Of a stretch of DNA of 64,000 nt, positions 19,582 to 34,700 are shown one piece after another (the stretch's first letter is position 1; every line of letters begins with the position of its first letter). The position numbers and the translations under genes are program-made. The notes under the pieces were generated by a model, which made no database searches, was not told where the DNA came from, and saw nothing but the letters and a program-made list of their open reading frames with translations. Source of the DNA: Glandiceps talaboti (Eukaryota; Hemichordata; Enteropneusta; Spengelidae); the NCBI RefSeq assembly GCF_964340395.1, contig NC_135560.1:17091098-17155097 (forward strand), in the 5' to 3' direction.

Positions 19582-20391
19582 GGGAAAACAGCAAATGCTT
19601 GGGATCGTTGTAGTATATATAAGTAACATGTGTAGGTGACATTTATCAGGGAAATTTAGGGGGAATTATGGTGAAATGATGCTATTAAGAGTATCCCAAA
19701 TACTGATGAAAAGGAAACCTGCAGGCTGAATGAGTATAACTAAATATGGTGATGAATATTGCAAGGTAATTTCGACTGGAGTACGATACATACGGATAGA
19801 AAACAAACTAAAACAAAGGATACGGAGAAGTTGAAAAAAAAAGAGAAACCAACTCAACATATTTTTCGATGCACAAATATACATAGCTTATATCTTTTCA
19901 TACTGTAAGCGGATTTAACTTTTATTTCCCTAGCCAAGTTTTATTAATTTACTGTACCATCTACCAAATGTCGCTTTGTTGATGATGTATCTGTAACCCT
20001 TAGTATTGTTCCTTATTTTCGAAAAGATGGCGTGGCTTTCAATTAAGCCTGTCTGTCTTGAAAGAGTCAGAAGGTCAACATCTCTACAACTTATATATCA
20101 GGTTATCGCTATATGATGGGGATTTAGATGGTATTGAGAAAATGCTGTAATGAAAATGATCATTTCACGATTTCAATTTTGTCACCCACTTAGTATAGCT
20201 GATAATATACACATGCCAAGTATTGTGACTACATCTACTTCTCCTTGTCAATCCTTGTCTAGATATTTGAAGAAAAAGCCTTCCTGTTACTAAATACTAG
20301 TAACGTACAAATCTGTATAATATAATCGGTTCTGAAAATATCAATTTTGTGTACCAAATTTCATTTCACGTCGCTCTTGCAAAATGATGAC

Positions 20392-20428
<37 letters not shown>

Positions 20429-20884
20429 GTTTAATTCTATTTTTTAGGATTCACCTACTATGTATGTAGGTCAGTGCATAAAAACGTTAACTATAGTGAG
20501 CTGCAACAACTCTGATATTGAATGATAATAAAATCATTATACTTGAATTGGAAACAATGTGGAAATTTAAACGACATCTGATAACAAGCTACGTTCAAAT
20601 AAAATAATTGTGAGGACCATTGAAGAAAATTTAACTTTTTTTCGACTTTGTCCTCGTTTACCCGTCTTTAGGTTAGTCACAACCAAAGGTGGAATAATAT
20701 TACTTCATACATGGTGTGATTTACCAAAAGTGTCCCACGTGCGAACATGTGTAAGTGTGTATAAGTCAAGTGGTTTTGGTGACATTATCTATATATCGAT
20801 CTTTCCTTCACATCATATATGACTGATGCTGACCTTGGAACATTAACCCTAAGCGCGCAAACTCGCGTCGTATTACACACAGCT
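19582..20884. other. Intergenic region between the two tandem FATP-like genes
   Basis: It should hold the 3' UTR of the first gene and the promoter of the second. A short CAGA tract lies at about 20393-20430. An in-frame ATG at 20819 precedes the chosen start of the next gene but has a pyrimidine at -3. No further gene is seen. Confidence 0.6.
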
Positions 20885-23149
20885 ATGAATACAATGTCCG
20901 ACATTATGAAAGACGATTTTGCAATTCCAAAAGTTGATGCAACTGTATTCGAACGGAACGCCCTACAGAAACTCCGTTCAGGTAAAGAAGTGCTGCAAAA
21001 ATGGCTGACCGGGCGGCGTTTCTACATTGATGCCGTTGAGGAATCAATGACTAAATACGCTCACAGAGACTGTCTAGTGTTTGGCGATAATGTCTACACA
21101 TATGCAGATGTTGATAGACGATCTAACCAATTTGCAAACTTTGTCCTTCGTCGAGGACTAAAATTTGGAGACACCGTGGCAGTACTCATGTACAACGAGC
21201 CAGCATTCTTTTGGACAGTTTTTGGTCTGGCTAAGGTCGGCATTAAAGGCGCACTTCTAAATGTCAATCTAAGAAACGATTCCTTGGTACACTGTTTGGA
21301 CATTTGCCATGCCAAAATCATTGTTGTTGGTGAAGGTAAGTGTACAGAAACTCGCCAACTTTAAATGTGATATCGCAATAACGTCTGTTGATGTTCTCTT
21401 TTCCATTAGAATATTTCAACCCCTTGTCCTATAAGCATTAACATCGCAGTTGCTGTATATGTAGTTATTTGCCTGTCTCCTTACACTTATTGACATGCAT
21501 TTTCTTGTTGACAAACAGACAATACATTGCACGTGTACTACTATTGAGAAACAAGATAGAATTTTGCCTGGCTATATTTATATCTAATCTTTGCAAACTG
21601 ATTTACCAATTTGTATATCAACTAGATGCATGGATGTACATGTATACACTCCTCTCCCGCTGAAAATCGTGTACGAACAGCTTTTTGCAAGAACAGCTTC
21701 GTTGGCTGCATTTGTTAACAGGAGCGCCACCAACGATAAATCGTTCACTCTAATATACAGGAATGAATGTTGACATTGTGTACCATCTTTTATCATATAT
21801 ATATATATATATATAATCCAATTTGATGATATTTTAAACTGATTAGTTTTCAGTGACCAAATCCTTGAGGTCTTGAACCAAATTTCAGGAACTCTACAGG
21901 ACAAAGGGATTTCTGTTTGGTTCCTCGGTGAGAACATACACTCAACAGTTTCTCCAATTGTGCAGACTGTTCAAAGCGAAGTCAGAGAAACAACAGATAA
22001 GACCATTGCACGGGAAACAAGACGAAAAATAGACAAACATGACACAGTGGTCTATATTTTCACGTCAGGCACCACAGGTAAACTGAAGATTTTTAGTTAA
22101 GGCAAGCATTCACATTATGCAGGCACGTTTTTTATGACATATATTTTCTGTTATCTTTATTATGTGATGTTTTCAATAAATAAACCATGTCTAGGATTTT
22201 TGTGAACATGGTCGAGAAGAGAAATGAGAATAAATTATCCCTTTTCTCGCCATTACTTTTATAATTACAGGAGAAATAAAGTTGCCTTGGTGGTTCACTC
22301 ATGAGACAGGATATTTTACACACAGAGAAACGACTTCAAATGCAAACCAAACATTGATAGCTAGAGGTGCCGCACGTAGTGGGGATGTATAAGTAGTCAA
22401 GTTACCATATCGATTATCTATAGGAAAGTAAGCAATTGAAGCCATTGACATCATCAAGTCCATGTGTATTTTTTTCCAGCAGAAGCCTGTTTCTACTGTA
22501 CTGTAAACAAATAGCAATGCTTATCACTTTTCAATATGATTGGGTAAAGGATCCTGCTGTATGTTGTGTAACTGTTATTGTAACAGTTAGTCTTGAGGTA
22601 AATTGTCTATCCTTGTCTTAAAAACACCATGTCCCGTGCGTGAGACGTCAAGGCAGCTTCTTTTCTCCTGTATAATGCAGCTTTGTCTTTCAAATAATTT
22701 CTACTAACTGCTTACTTCTTACGTACACCTACAAGTGAAGAAAACTTATTTAAACAATCTAAATGTATTTCTTCCATCATAAATGGATAACAAACATTGA
22801 AAGTCAGCAATTAGTTGACATAATATTAACTATTTTCCCCTTTATAGTCTCAGTTACTCTTTTCAAAAACTGTTCCAGGTTTTCCGAAAGCAGCTAAAAT
22901 CTCTCAATCAAGAATGCTCTTTACAATTATTGGGGGACAGATGTATCCGTATTTCAAACCAAATGACAGGGTGTATCTCTGCTTGCCGATATTTCACTCC
23001 TCTGGATTTATGAGTGGAATATCATATTCAGTTTCTGTTGGTAAGCACATACATAGATACTATGTATGTATGTATGTATGTATGTATGTATGTATGTATG
23101 TATGTATGTATGTATGTGTGTATGTGTGTGTGTGTATGTGTGTGTGTGT

Positions 23150-23192
<43 letters not shown>

Positions 23193-26100
23193 TGTGTGTG
23201 TTGTACGCGTATGTATATTACCGGGTTTGCATGAGAGAGGGATGGATTGCGGATAGATGGAAGAGTGTGAGTATAACTTGCTTACTGGTTTGATTTATTG
23301 ATGCGTGTGTGTGTGTGTGTGTGTGAATGGATGGATGGATGGATGGATGACTTGACAAAATAAACATTTCTTGCAGTATTTACTTGCATGTTCATGTCTT
23401 TACTATTCTATCCATATCTTATTTTCATATCAAACAGGTGCTACTATGATATTGGCACCAAAGTTCTCTGTAAGTAAATTTTGGGATGACATCATCGAGT
23501 ATCAAGTAACTGCATTTCTGCATGTTGGTGAGATATGTCGATACTTACTATCCAGACCAAAGGTAAGTTTGGAATGAGAACAAATTATTTAATTGTATGT
23601 TTAATGACAAGTAGAAAGGGATATCCTATATCATTTATATTCCTTGCTTTCAATATTAATGTTGTCTCGCTAGTTACAAACATAATTGAATTATTATATT
23701 GTTTATGTACACATATGATGTCATAATGTAATATCACAATGTATCTTATTGTATCTTGTCCTCATTACACACAAACTATAATCATTTACTTATTTAATCT
23801 GGTTACTGCTATTCGCGTTTCTGTTTAAGGCCTACATTCTATGGAAAATACCAACAGTGCTAAGTAGAGGTTACTAGAATCATATCACTTGTACAAGTTA
23901 AAACTTTTCTTGGTAGTCAAAATTGTATCCACTGTGATCTAAATATCAGGGGACGGTCATCACTTTAGAATGGTTACAATATCAATTAAGACATGACATT
24001 GCCAAGGATTGTATCATATTAAGGAATATGGAATATCAATAATTAATACATTCTACAAGTTTTATTGATTTTTTTTCAAAATGAAGAAAGTCAAACTGCT
24101 ACAGTCTTATTAACTTGAAGGTATCTACTCTCATAACTTAAAGACGAAGGCACAAGTTGACGTCTGTGATTAAGACGGGTGCTGTTACGTAGTGACTGTT
24201 TCCTGTTTCACGTCTCAATGTCGTTTATTGTACGATCATCATCACCTTTAATAACTGTTCTGAACAATTCACATGCTACTACCATTAGCGTACTACCGTT
24301 CCCGTCTAACCAAACCTATCAAATCTGACCTCAGTCTCAATACTAGTATTTGTATTTTGTTTGTGGGGTCTGTTTCAGAGTGAAAAAGATACATGTCATA
24401 GATTAAGACTAATGATTGGAAATGGCCTAAGCAAAGATGTCTGGAAAGAATTCCAAACTAGATTTAGGATTCCAGTTATCTATGAATTTTATGGAGCGAC
24501 TGAATCTACATTTCGTGCCACAAACATGGACAATACTATATGTGCTGTTGGACGATTTACTCCACGTCTTAAGGTTTGTTTGATGTACTCGTTATTTAAC
24601 ATTAAATCGTGGGTGTTTGCAACTGTTTTCACTGCAGTAGAACTAATAACGTGGGTGATTATTAGTACCATTCACTATAGTGCATCACAGATAATGAAAC
24701 ACCTTGTCTGTGGTCTTCTGGGTATTTTGGCACCGTTGATATCGTGCGTGTTATTTAGACACATGGTGCTCATGAAAAGTACTGCATTTTCATTGTATAT
24801 GTACCAATAGGGATTTACTTAATAACGTTGAATGCACAATGAAATTGATATATTTTTTATGTATAACCTTTACTCATTGAAATTTAAGAGAACAGGTTTA
24901 TTTGAAGGTATTCATCTTCACTTTGTAATTGTTTTATTGTAGGAAGTGTCTGGGTTTGAATTAGTTCACTGTGATATTGAAACAGCTGAGCCAATTCGTA
25001 ATTCATATGGAAGGTGTATTCCTGTTAAACTAGGTGAGACTTCAGGGAATAAGTATGTTTATTGTCAATTTAGTAGAATGGTACAGTAATAGACAACATG
25101 ATTCCAGGTAATGAGACGTTTGGCATTTGAACTACGCGTATCTATATTAAAAGCCATTGTAATAACATTATATCTATAAATACTTATATATGTATTTCAA
25201 TATTTATTTATACGTATAATAAACGTCATCAGATCGTTGATGATTTATATCTTGATATCAGGTTTGAGAAAGATATATCTATATGTATATATATATATAT
25301 TCTCTCACATTTGCTCTCTGTACGACAGATATGTATTTTTCACTATTTGTAAACTTTGCATACAACCTAGAAACGCAATAAACACATTATTATTATTACT
25401 ACTAGGTTTGAGTCCAGTCAATATTAAGTATACATCGGTGAGTATAATACTACGAGAACCTTTTGAATATACAGCAAAATTTACTCCCCAGGACGTTTCA
25501 ATTCGGCTTTAGCCCCTTTAACTTACACAGCATGGTCAAATTATTCACACGAGACTTTATCTTTCTCATAGGATTAGATCAATGGCACCAATACGATGGA
25601 TTAATATTTTTATGGAAAATCTGTTAAAAATTTGTACATAAATAGTTTCTGTCTTCTTTTCAATAACAAACTCCCATTTCACCAGGTGAGGCTGGACTTT
25701 TAATTCACCGTACACCGGATTTGATTAAATTTGCTGGGTACGAAGGTGATCAGGAAATGTCTGAAAGGAAACTTCTCAGAAATGTTTTCGTGGAGGGAGA
25801 TGAGTACTATAGTACAGGTGATCTGTTCCGACTTGCCAAAGACTACTATTTGTACTTTGTAGACCGTTTAGGAGACAGTTTTCGGTGAGTGCACTTTTTT
25901 CTCCTTGGTATTATATTCACGCTCCTCAATGAGAATACACATACGGTGTTCACATTTAAGCTTGCTACCAAACTGTAAAATTATAATGAATAACAATCAG
26001 CGAAAAATACAACGAACCAAACATCAGTAAAAATGTCTGTACTGTTATACTGAAAGCCTGTAGTTGCCATGGTGAAAATTCAAATTAGTGATAATATAGC

Positions 26101-27353
26101 AAATTTGCAACCAAGCTGAACATGCTTAGATGCAAACGACTGTGGGATTATTGCAATTGTAACAATACCTGGTGATCGAAAAAAATGTCTCTCCTGCAAG
26201 ACTTAATTTTATATGGTTACGAAAAACTTACAAGTCGCTGACAATATGGTTACAACGATGATTTTTTATGTATATAAAAATGGAAATGATGCACAATTTC
26301 CCGTGATGCTCCAGTCAAGATGGTGGTTTACAAGTTCCCGTACATGATGTGGTATATAAAAGAATACATATGTATGTATGTTTTCTTCTCCACAGATGGA
26401 AAGGAGAAAATGTTTCTGTCATTGAAGTAGCACAGAAGATTGTAGTATTTCCTGGAATAACTGATACAAGAGTATATGGGGTGAAAGTCCCTGGTAAGAA
26501 ACTATGCATACTTGATTGCGTTGGGAAGGTACATGAATATTTTAGATAATATTATCATATCGAGATAACTATTACTCCGATAGTCTGAATTGTGTGTTGT
26601 ACTGTTATAGTAACACAAAGCAATGAAAGTAACACCACAGAATACCAATGTTTATAGATTCAATTACAAATGTAATTTTGGACGAATATGCTTATTTTGA
26701 GCAGTCACAGTGTTACAATTCCGAAAAGGTTATTTCAACAAATTTATGTGATAACGAAAAAATTCACCACAAATAAAATATTTCTATATCAGTATTTATA
26801 AACATATTTCATATTAATTTTGATTTGATATAACCAAATATCTGTTGCGTCCACCGTGTGGGATTTCTGAAAAAGGGGGTTGCCAAACGCCGAATGTGAA
26901 ATTGGATGCATCCTTAGGGATAGGGTCAGTTGGTGCGATTCTGACACCTGTCAACTAGAGAGGGCGTCATACATAAATAAGATTATCACAATACCTTTCA
27001 TATTGATATTTCATCTCAGATTTGTATCATTATTCTTTTCAACAGGTCATGATGGACGAGCTGGAATGGCAGCTGTTGTCCTAAAACATCCAAAGCTCTT
27101 CAATTTTGCTCAGTTCTATAACCATGTCACCTCTCAGCTGCCGAAGTATGCGTGCCCGTTATTTCTTCGAGTAGGAGAGTCGTTTGACATGACCGTAACC
27201 TACAAAGTCATTAATACAAAGTTAAAGAAGGAAGGCTTTGACCCAAATGTTGTGGATGATCAGTTGTTCTATATGGACACCAAACAAAAAACTTATCTAC
27301 CTCTGACTGGAGATGAGTTTAAAAGGATCATGATGGGAAAGTCGAGACTGTGA
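20885..27353 (+). CDS. FATP / very-long-chain acyl-CoA synthetase-like protein (SLC27-type), tandem copy 2
   Basis: Nine exons give 619 aa: 20885-21335, 21847-22077, 22879-23040, 23438-23562, 24379-24573, 24943-25033, 25686-25884, 26396-26493 and 27046-27353. Eight of nine exon lengths equal those of copy 1 (exon 2 is one codon longer). Motifs are VYIFTSGTTGFPKAAK, LPIFHSSGFM, IGNGLSKDVWKEFQTRF, YEFYGATES, RLGDSFRWKGENVSVIEV and the C-terminus SRL. In the FATP signature T is replaced by S (GDSFR) and ATTEV by SVIEV, so this copy is less canonical there. The start at 20885 has G at -3 and makes exon 1 exactly as long as in copy 1; ATGs at 20819 and 20897 are alternatives. No N-terminal membrane segment is visible. 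Exons 1 and 9 contain stretches nearly identical to copy 1, suggesting gene conversion. Confidence 0.93.
23060..23204. repeat. (GTAT)n(GT)n microsatellite
   Basis: It begins about 20 bp after the exon 3 donor of FATP-like copy 2. Copy 1 also has GTAT tracts in its intron 3. Confidence 0.95.
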
Positions 27354-27966
27354 ATAATCTATTGGTACATAAATGTAAAACTCTATACACTGACTTTGTC
27401 TGAAACCTGCACTAGTTACAACAGGGACGTGTTTTCATAAAATAGCCAAAGATATATTCACTAAAAGACATTGTATATGTTAATTAGCGGTGAATATTAT
27501 CTTTAGGTAGTGTAGTGACAAGTTTAAATCTTGAGAAAAAAAGCTCCGTTTTGAATCTGTCACCATGTTAAAACTGTGTTAGTTGTAACTGGAGCATCAT
27601 TTTTCGATCAGACAACCACAATATATTCACTGTACATTGGTCGATACTATCCGCAAGCAGTACAAAAACAGGTTAAAATCGTGATCGTCGTTGACGTCCT
27701 TGATGTTTAGATGCGAACCGAAAAAAAATCAATTTGATTTTATTTGTCTTGTACACAACTCAAAAATGCGTTTAGATTTAAGAAATCGTATTTTGACGAC
27801 ATCTGTTGTGATGTTATTTCTGATTTATAATATGATTGAATTTATTTACTCTTTAAAGGGCAATTGGGCGCCGTGTATTATCAGGCTACGTGAAATACCG
27901 TGCTGGAGGGGATAGTTAAGATGATTCAACACCACACATAGAATAGAATGATTGTTTGCTACACGA

Positions 27967-27972
27967 AATAAA
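27967..27972 (+). terminator. Candidate poly(A) signal of FATP-like copy 2
   Basis: An AATAAA hexamer lies about 615 bp after the stop codon. It is a hexamer match only. Confidence 0.3.
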
Positions 27973-28516
27973 GCCTGGCACTGTAATGACGGTTTTACTG
28001 TGCCATCCTTGGAATTTACTGAAATCTATCATGTAATAGTTTACGTAGATACGTCAAGAACTGGTTTGTCCCAATGTCCGCTAATTTTACGAACAGCAAC
28101 AACTTTGAATTGCGTGTAATAGTAACTGCGTGATCAATAGTGTTGACTGTTGTTAGTTTGCGTGCGCAGTCACATGGAATTAGTCACTGATCGTCAATGC
28201 GTATGTATCCATGATTTTGCAGTCAATACATAGTGAACTGTTGTGTGGAATGTGTGGACTTTGGTCATGGGACAATGTACTATTATATTAATAGGTACAT
28301 CTCACACCACTTATTTTGTTACGAATCTCACAAACAAAATGCAGGCACTGATTGCGAATACGCATTACATTTTAGCTCACTATGAACAGAACACATTTTG
28401 TATTTTAATCTTCCTTGTTTCGAGTCATCCCACAGTGATGTTGATTTGTATCCATAGTGACATCAAATGTACCATTTATATGCTTGTGCGTTATCAGTGT
28501 CTGTCCGTATGTTGGT

Positions 28517-28608
28517 TTATGTAATTTGTAACAACAAGCCTTTTGAGAGACGTGAAAAACGCGGTGCTGCTAATTGAAACTCCATAGTCACTCTGTTTTG
28601 GTAGTATC
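28517..28608. mobile_element. Partial copy of the TA-flanked MITE
   Basis: The segment TTATGTAATTTGTAAC, then GCGGTGCTGCTAATTGAAAC and CATAGTCACTCTGTTTTGGT, matches the right half of the element at 6636-6755 in order. It ends GGTAGTA like that element. I do not see the left inverted arm. Confidence 0.6.
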
Positions 28609-28795
28609 GTAAGTTTATTACCTTTTTAACGCTTTAATTATCATTTCAGTCTATCGGTTCAAAGTTCATAGTAAAATTTTATAAAATAAGTCAGAAATAT
28701 CACCTTGGAAACCGAAGACTTGGATTGAAATTAAGTTGATATATGAAATTGTTACAGAAACATATGACCGTTACAAAAAGAACTTGAAAAGTACT

Positions 28796-28876
28796 GGCAG
28801 CGGTGGGATTCGAACCCACGCCATCGAAATGACTGGTGCCTTAAACCAGCGCCTTAGACCACTCGGCCACGCTACC
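28796..28876 (-). tRNA. tRNA-Leu (anticodon AAG)
   Basis: On the minus strand an 81-nt cloverleaf runs from GGTAGCG to CGCTGCC. The anticodon stem CTGGT/ACCAG encloses the loop TTAAGGC, giving anticodon AAG. A type II variable arm and the T-arm GTGGGTTCGAATCCCAC are present. There is no intron and no encoded CCA, as expected for a nuclear tRNA. Confidence 0.95.
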
Positions 28877-31346
<2,470 letters not shown>

Positions 31347-31768
31347 TCAAAGTCTGGCCTTTCCGACCAAAATTCCCGCGTACGAATTGTTATCAAGCGG
31401 TGAGTACAGTTCTTTCTTGCTGTCCATGTAGTACAGCGGTTCTTCAATCAAGTTTGGGTCAAAACCCTCTTTTACCAACTTTGTTTTTTCGTACTTGTAA
31501 GTACCCGTAGTGGCGACACTTTCCTGAATGCGTAAGAACCGTGGACACGAGTACAGTGGTAATTCGGAGATAACGAAGTTGTAAAACTTTTTGAAATCGA
31601 ATTCGGTGCGATCTTCAAGATGTAACACGGCCATTCCAGCTCTCCCGTCCTGGCCTAAATTAAATGAGAAAAAACAGAACTCTACTTCAAATAAATGTTT
31701 ACAGATTACAGGTAGACTGTCACATATATGACACCTCTATTGTGTACTTCATCGATGAGTCTGTAATC

Positions 31769-31799
<31 letters not shown>

Positions 31800-34700
31800 T
31801 TATCAGTCTATCAAATTTGTTAACTTATCAATACATTATCCACATGATGCCAAAGTACAAGTCGAAATTGAAACGTCTTACTCCAACAGTAGTTGAGAAA
31901 GTGATTATGGATCAGTCAGGCATTGATAGAATGAATGCGTGTTTCGAGTTAACGGATTGGAATTTATTCATTGTAGATGCTGCAGGTGATGTGAATATAT
32001 TAACCGACGTTGTCACCTCATACATAAGTTTCTGTAGCAATTTGCATTTTCAGACGAAACAGGTCAAAATGTTTCCAAATAATAAGCCATGGGTCACATC
32101 AGATTTAAGACAGGCAATACTCGATAAACAAAATTCGTATGGTAAAGAGGATTATCATCAGAAACAGATTCAGTTGAATAGGAAAATACGTAAAGCCAAG
32201 CGTGATTACAAAAATAAAGTTGAAGATCTCTTTAGAACAAATGATTCTAAACAAGCCTGGAAAGGCCTGAAGGTTCTTACTGGTATGGGCCAGAAATGTA
32301 AAAATCAGGTCATTTTGTCCGAACCAGGTGCAGCAGACCGTTTGAATAGATTCTACGCTCGTTTTGATCGTGTAGATTTTAGTCATGAACACCGGAACAT
32401 AAAAAAAGGATTACAAAGTTCTTTGCAGGACGACTTTACGCTCTCTGAGAGCCTTGTTCGTAAAGCCTTCAGTAGAATCAGGGTGAATAAAGCACCTGGT
32501 CCGGACAAAATCAGTGGTAGACTCCTTAAACATTGTAAAGATAGTCTACTCTATATAATTCACTATGTGTTTGAGTTATCCTTATCTACAGGTATTTTTC
32601 CGTCACCATGGAAAGTTGGGGAGATAATACCAGTCCCAAAAAAGCAACTACCACGGGTAGATAATGATTTCCGTCCAGTCACTTTAACGTCTATTATCTC
32701 CAAATGTTTTGAACGAGTGGGTTTAGAATTGCTCATGCCATATATTCAGAACCATTTCGATCCTCTGCAATTTGCGTATATATCTGGCCGCTCGACTGAC
32801 GATGCAATCTGCACACTAGTACATCGTGCAACTAAGCATCTAGATATTAAATCGTCAAATACAGTTAGAGTCTTGTTCATTGACTACTCTTCAGCATTCA
32901 ACACGATACAACCTCATTTAATGCTAAATAAATTGAATGTGCTCAATGTTCCTAATTATCTACAATTATGGATATTAGATTATCTGACCGGAAGATCTCA
33001 GTATGTTCGCACCAGCTTCGAAACATCAAGCACTATTACAATTAATACAGGAGCACCTCAGGGTTGTGTGTTGTCACCTGTTCTTTTTGTTTTGTATACA
33101 AATGATTTAGCATGGGACACTGAGGGGGCAATGATTGAGAAGTATGCAGACGACTCAGCTGTTGTGGGGTTTATTTCGAGTGATGACGATCGTGAATATT
33201 TTGAGTGTATTGATTTTGTTTACACCTGGTGTAATGATAACTATTTAGATCTTAATGTGTCAAAGACGAAAGAGCTTGTATTGGACTTTAGAAGAAGACA
33301 AAATGAAAAACAACCAGTTGCGATCAATAATATGAAGGTAGAGAGAGTGTCATCATATCCATATTTAGGTTGTATGATCGACTGCAAATTGTCATTCGCA
33401 CAACACGTAGAAAATCAATTGAGAAAGGTAAACAAACGAATGTATCATATAAGATCAATGAGAAAGTTAAATGTAAGTTCAAACGTAATAGCTCTGTTTT
33501 TCAACTCAACAATATCGTCTGTTATTAACTATGCTAACACCGCCTTCTATGATCTGCTATCAAACCATCTCCAAGAAGACCTCAATCGCCCTAGAAAGAT
33601 CTGTAAAAGGTTACTTGATGACAGCCATGATGAACCTGTTCAGAACTCTGTGGTGTACAAAGATAAAGTTATTAAGATGGCGGATAAAATAATGAAAGAT
33701 CCTAATCATCCACTTCATACAGAGTATGAATATCTTCCAAGTGGTCGTCGCCTTAGGGTTCCACGTTCTCGCACAAATAGATTTAAGCACAGTTTTGTAC
33801 CAAGGTCAATCCATCTATTGAATCAGTAGCAGTCTGACGTGTGTTTATGTATATGTATGTATATGTAAAGTAAGTTGAAATAGTCTCTGTGTGTTCTTCC
33901 CTTTCCCCCTGCCAATGTACATCGAATTTCATGTAAATTTAGCATGACAATAAAGTATATATATAAGATGAAGTAAACAGAATGAAGAAATCACATAATT
34001 TCTAAATATATTTGACAAATATCAAAATTCGAAAATATCATACAAATATGAGTTATCCCTATATGCCATGGCATGAAACATAACAGCTATATTATCAATT
34101 TCAGTTCATTGTAAATTAATTTTAAATATTTTCTAATAATTTGGCAAGTTCTTCTAAATATCAGTTCAGTGTCCAAAACTTGTAAGTTGACAGCATATTA
34201 TAAGTTGATCATACATCGTAATCCATACATGTACGATAACTGCAAAGTACAACCTTATTCAAAGTCTGCATACACATGAGTTTGTGATGTTGTTAAAGAA
34301 ATTTTGTAACCTAAGAAATAATTTACAGATCTCTTTCAAAAGTATGATAATCCTACCGTCAGGTGTTCTTTTTTAATTTGGAAACTCTGACAACTTTGTC
34401 AACCTTCAGTGCTGAACATTTGTTTACATTTGACAAATTCTAATATTTTTGATCATACGAAAACATTTGAGAGTGGACCAACTTAGATTTTGTTGGGATA
34501 ACGAGGCATTGCTTTCTTACCTGGAACGGCAACACCATAAACAACTGCCTCTAATACACCCGGATATGACGTCAGAACCTGACTCACTTCAGTTGTAGCT
34601 ACATTTTCTCCTTTCCACCTATGAAGTACAAAAGACGTTAGGATGGTTGATAGTACCAACAGTAATCTTGGAGTAATGAGTGTTATACTATCTTGTATTG

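Larger units (their letters stand above)
27354..28795. other. 3' flank of the second tandem FATP-like gene and intergenic DNA
   Basis: No further gene is supported. An AATAAA lies at 27967-27972. A partial copy of the TA-flanked MITE occupies about 28517-28608. Confidence 0.6.
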
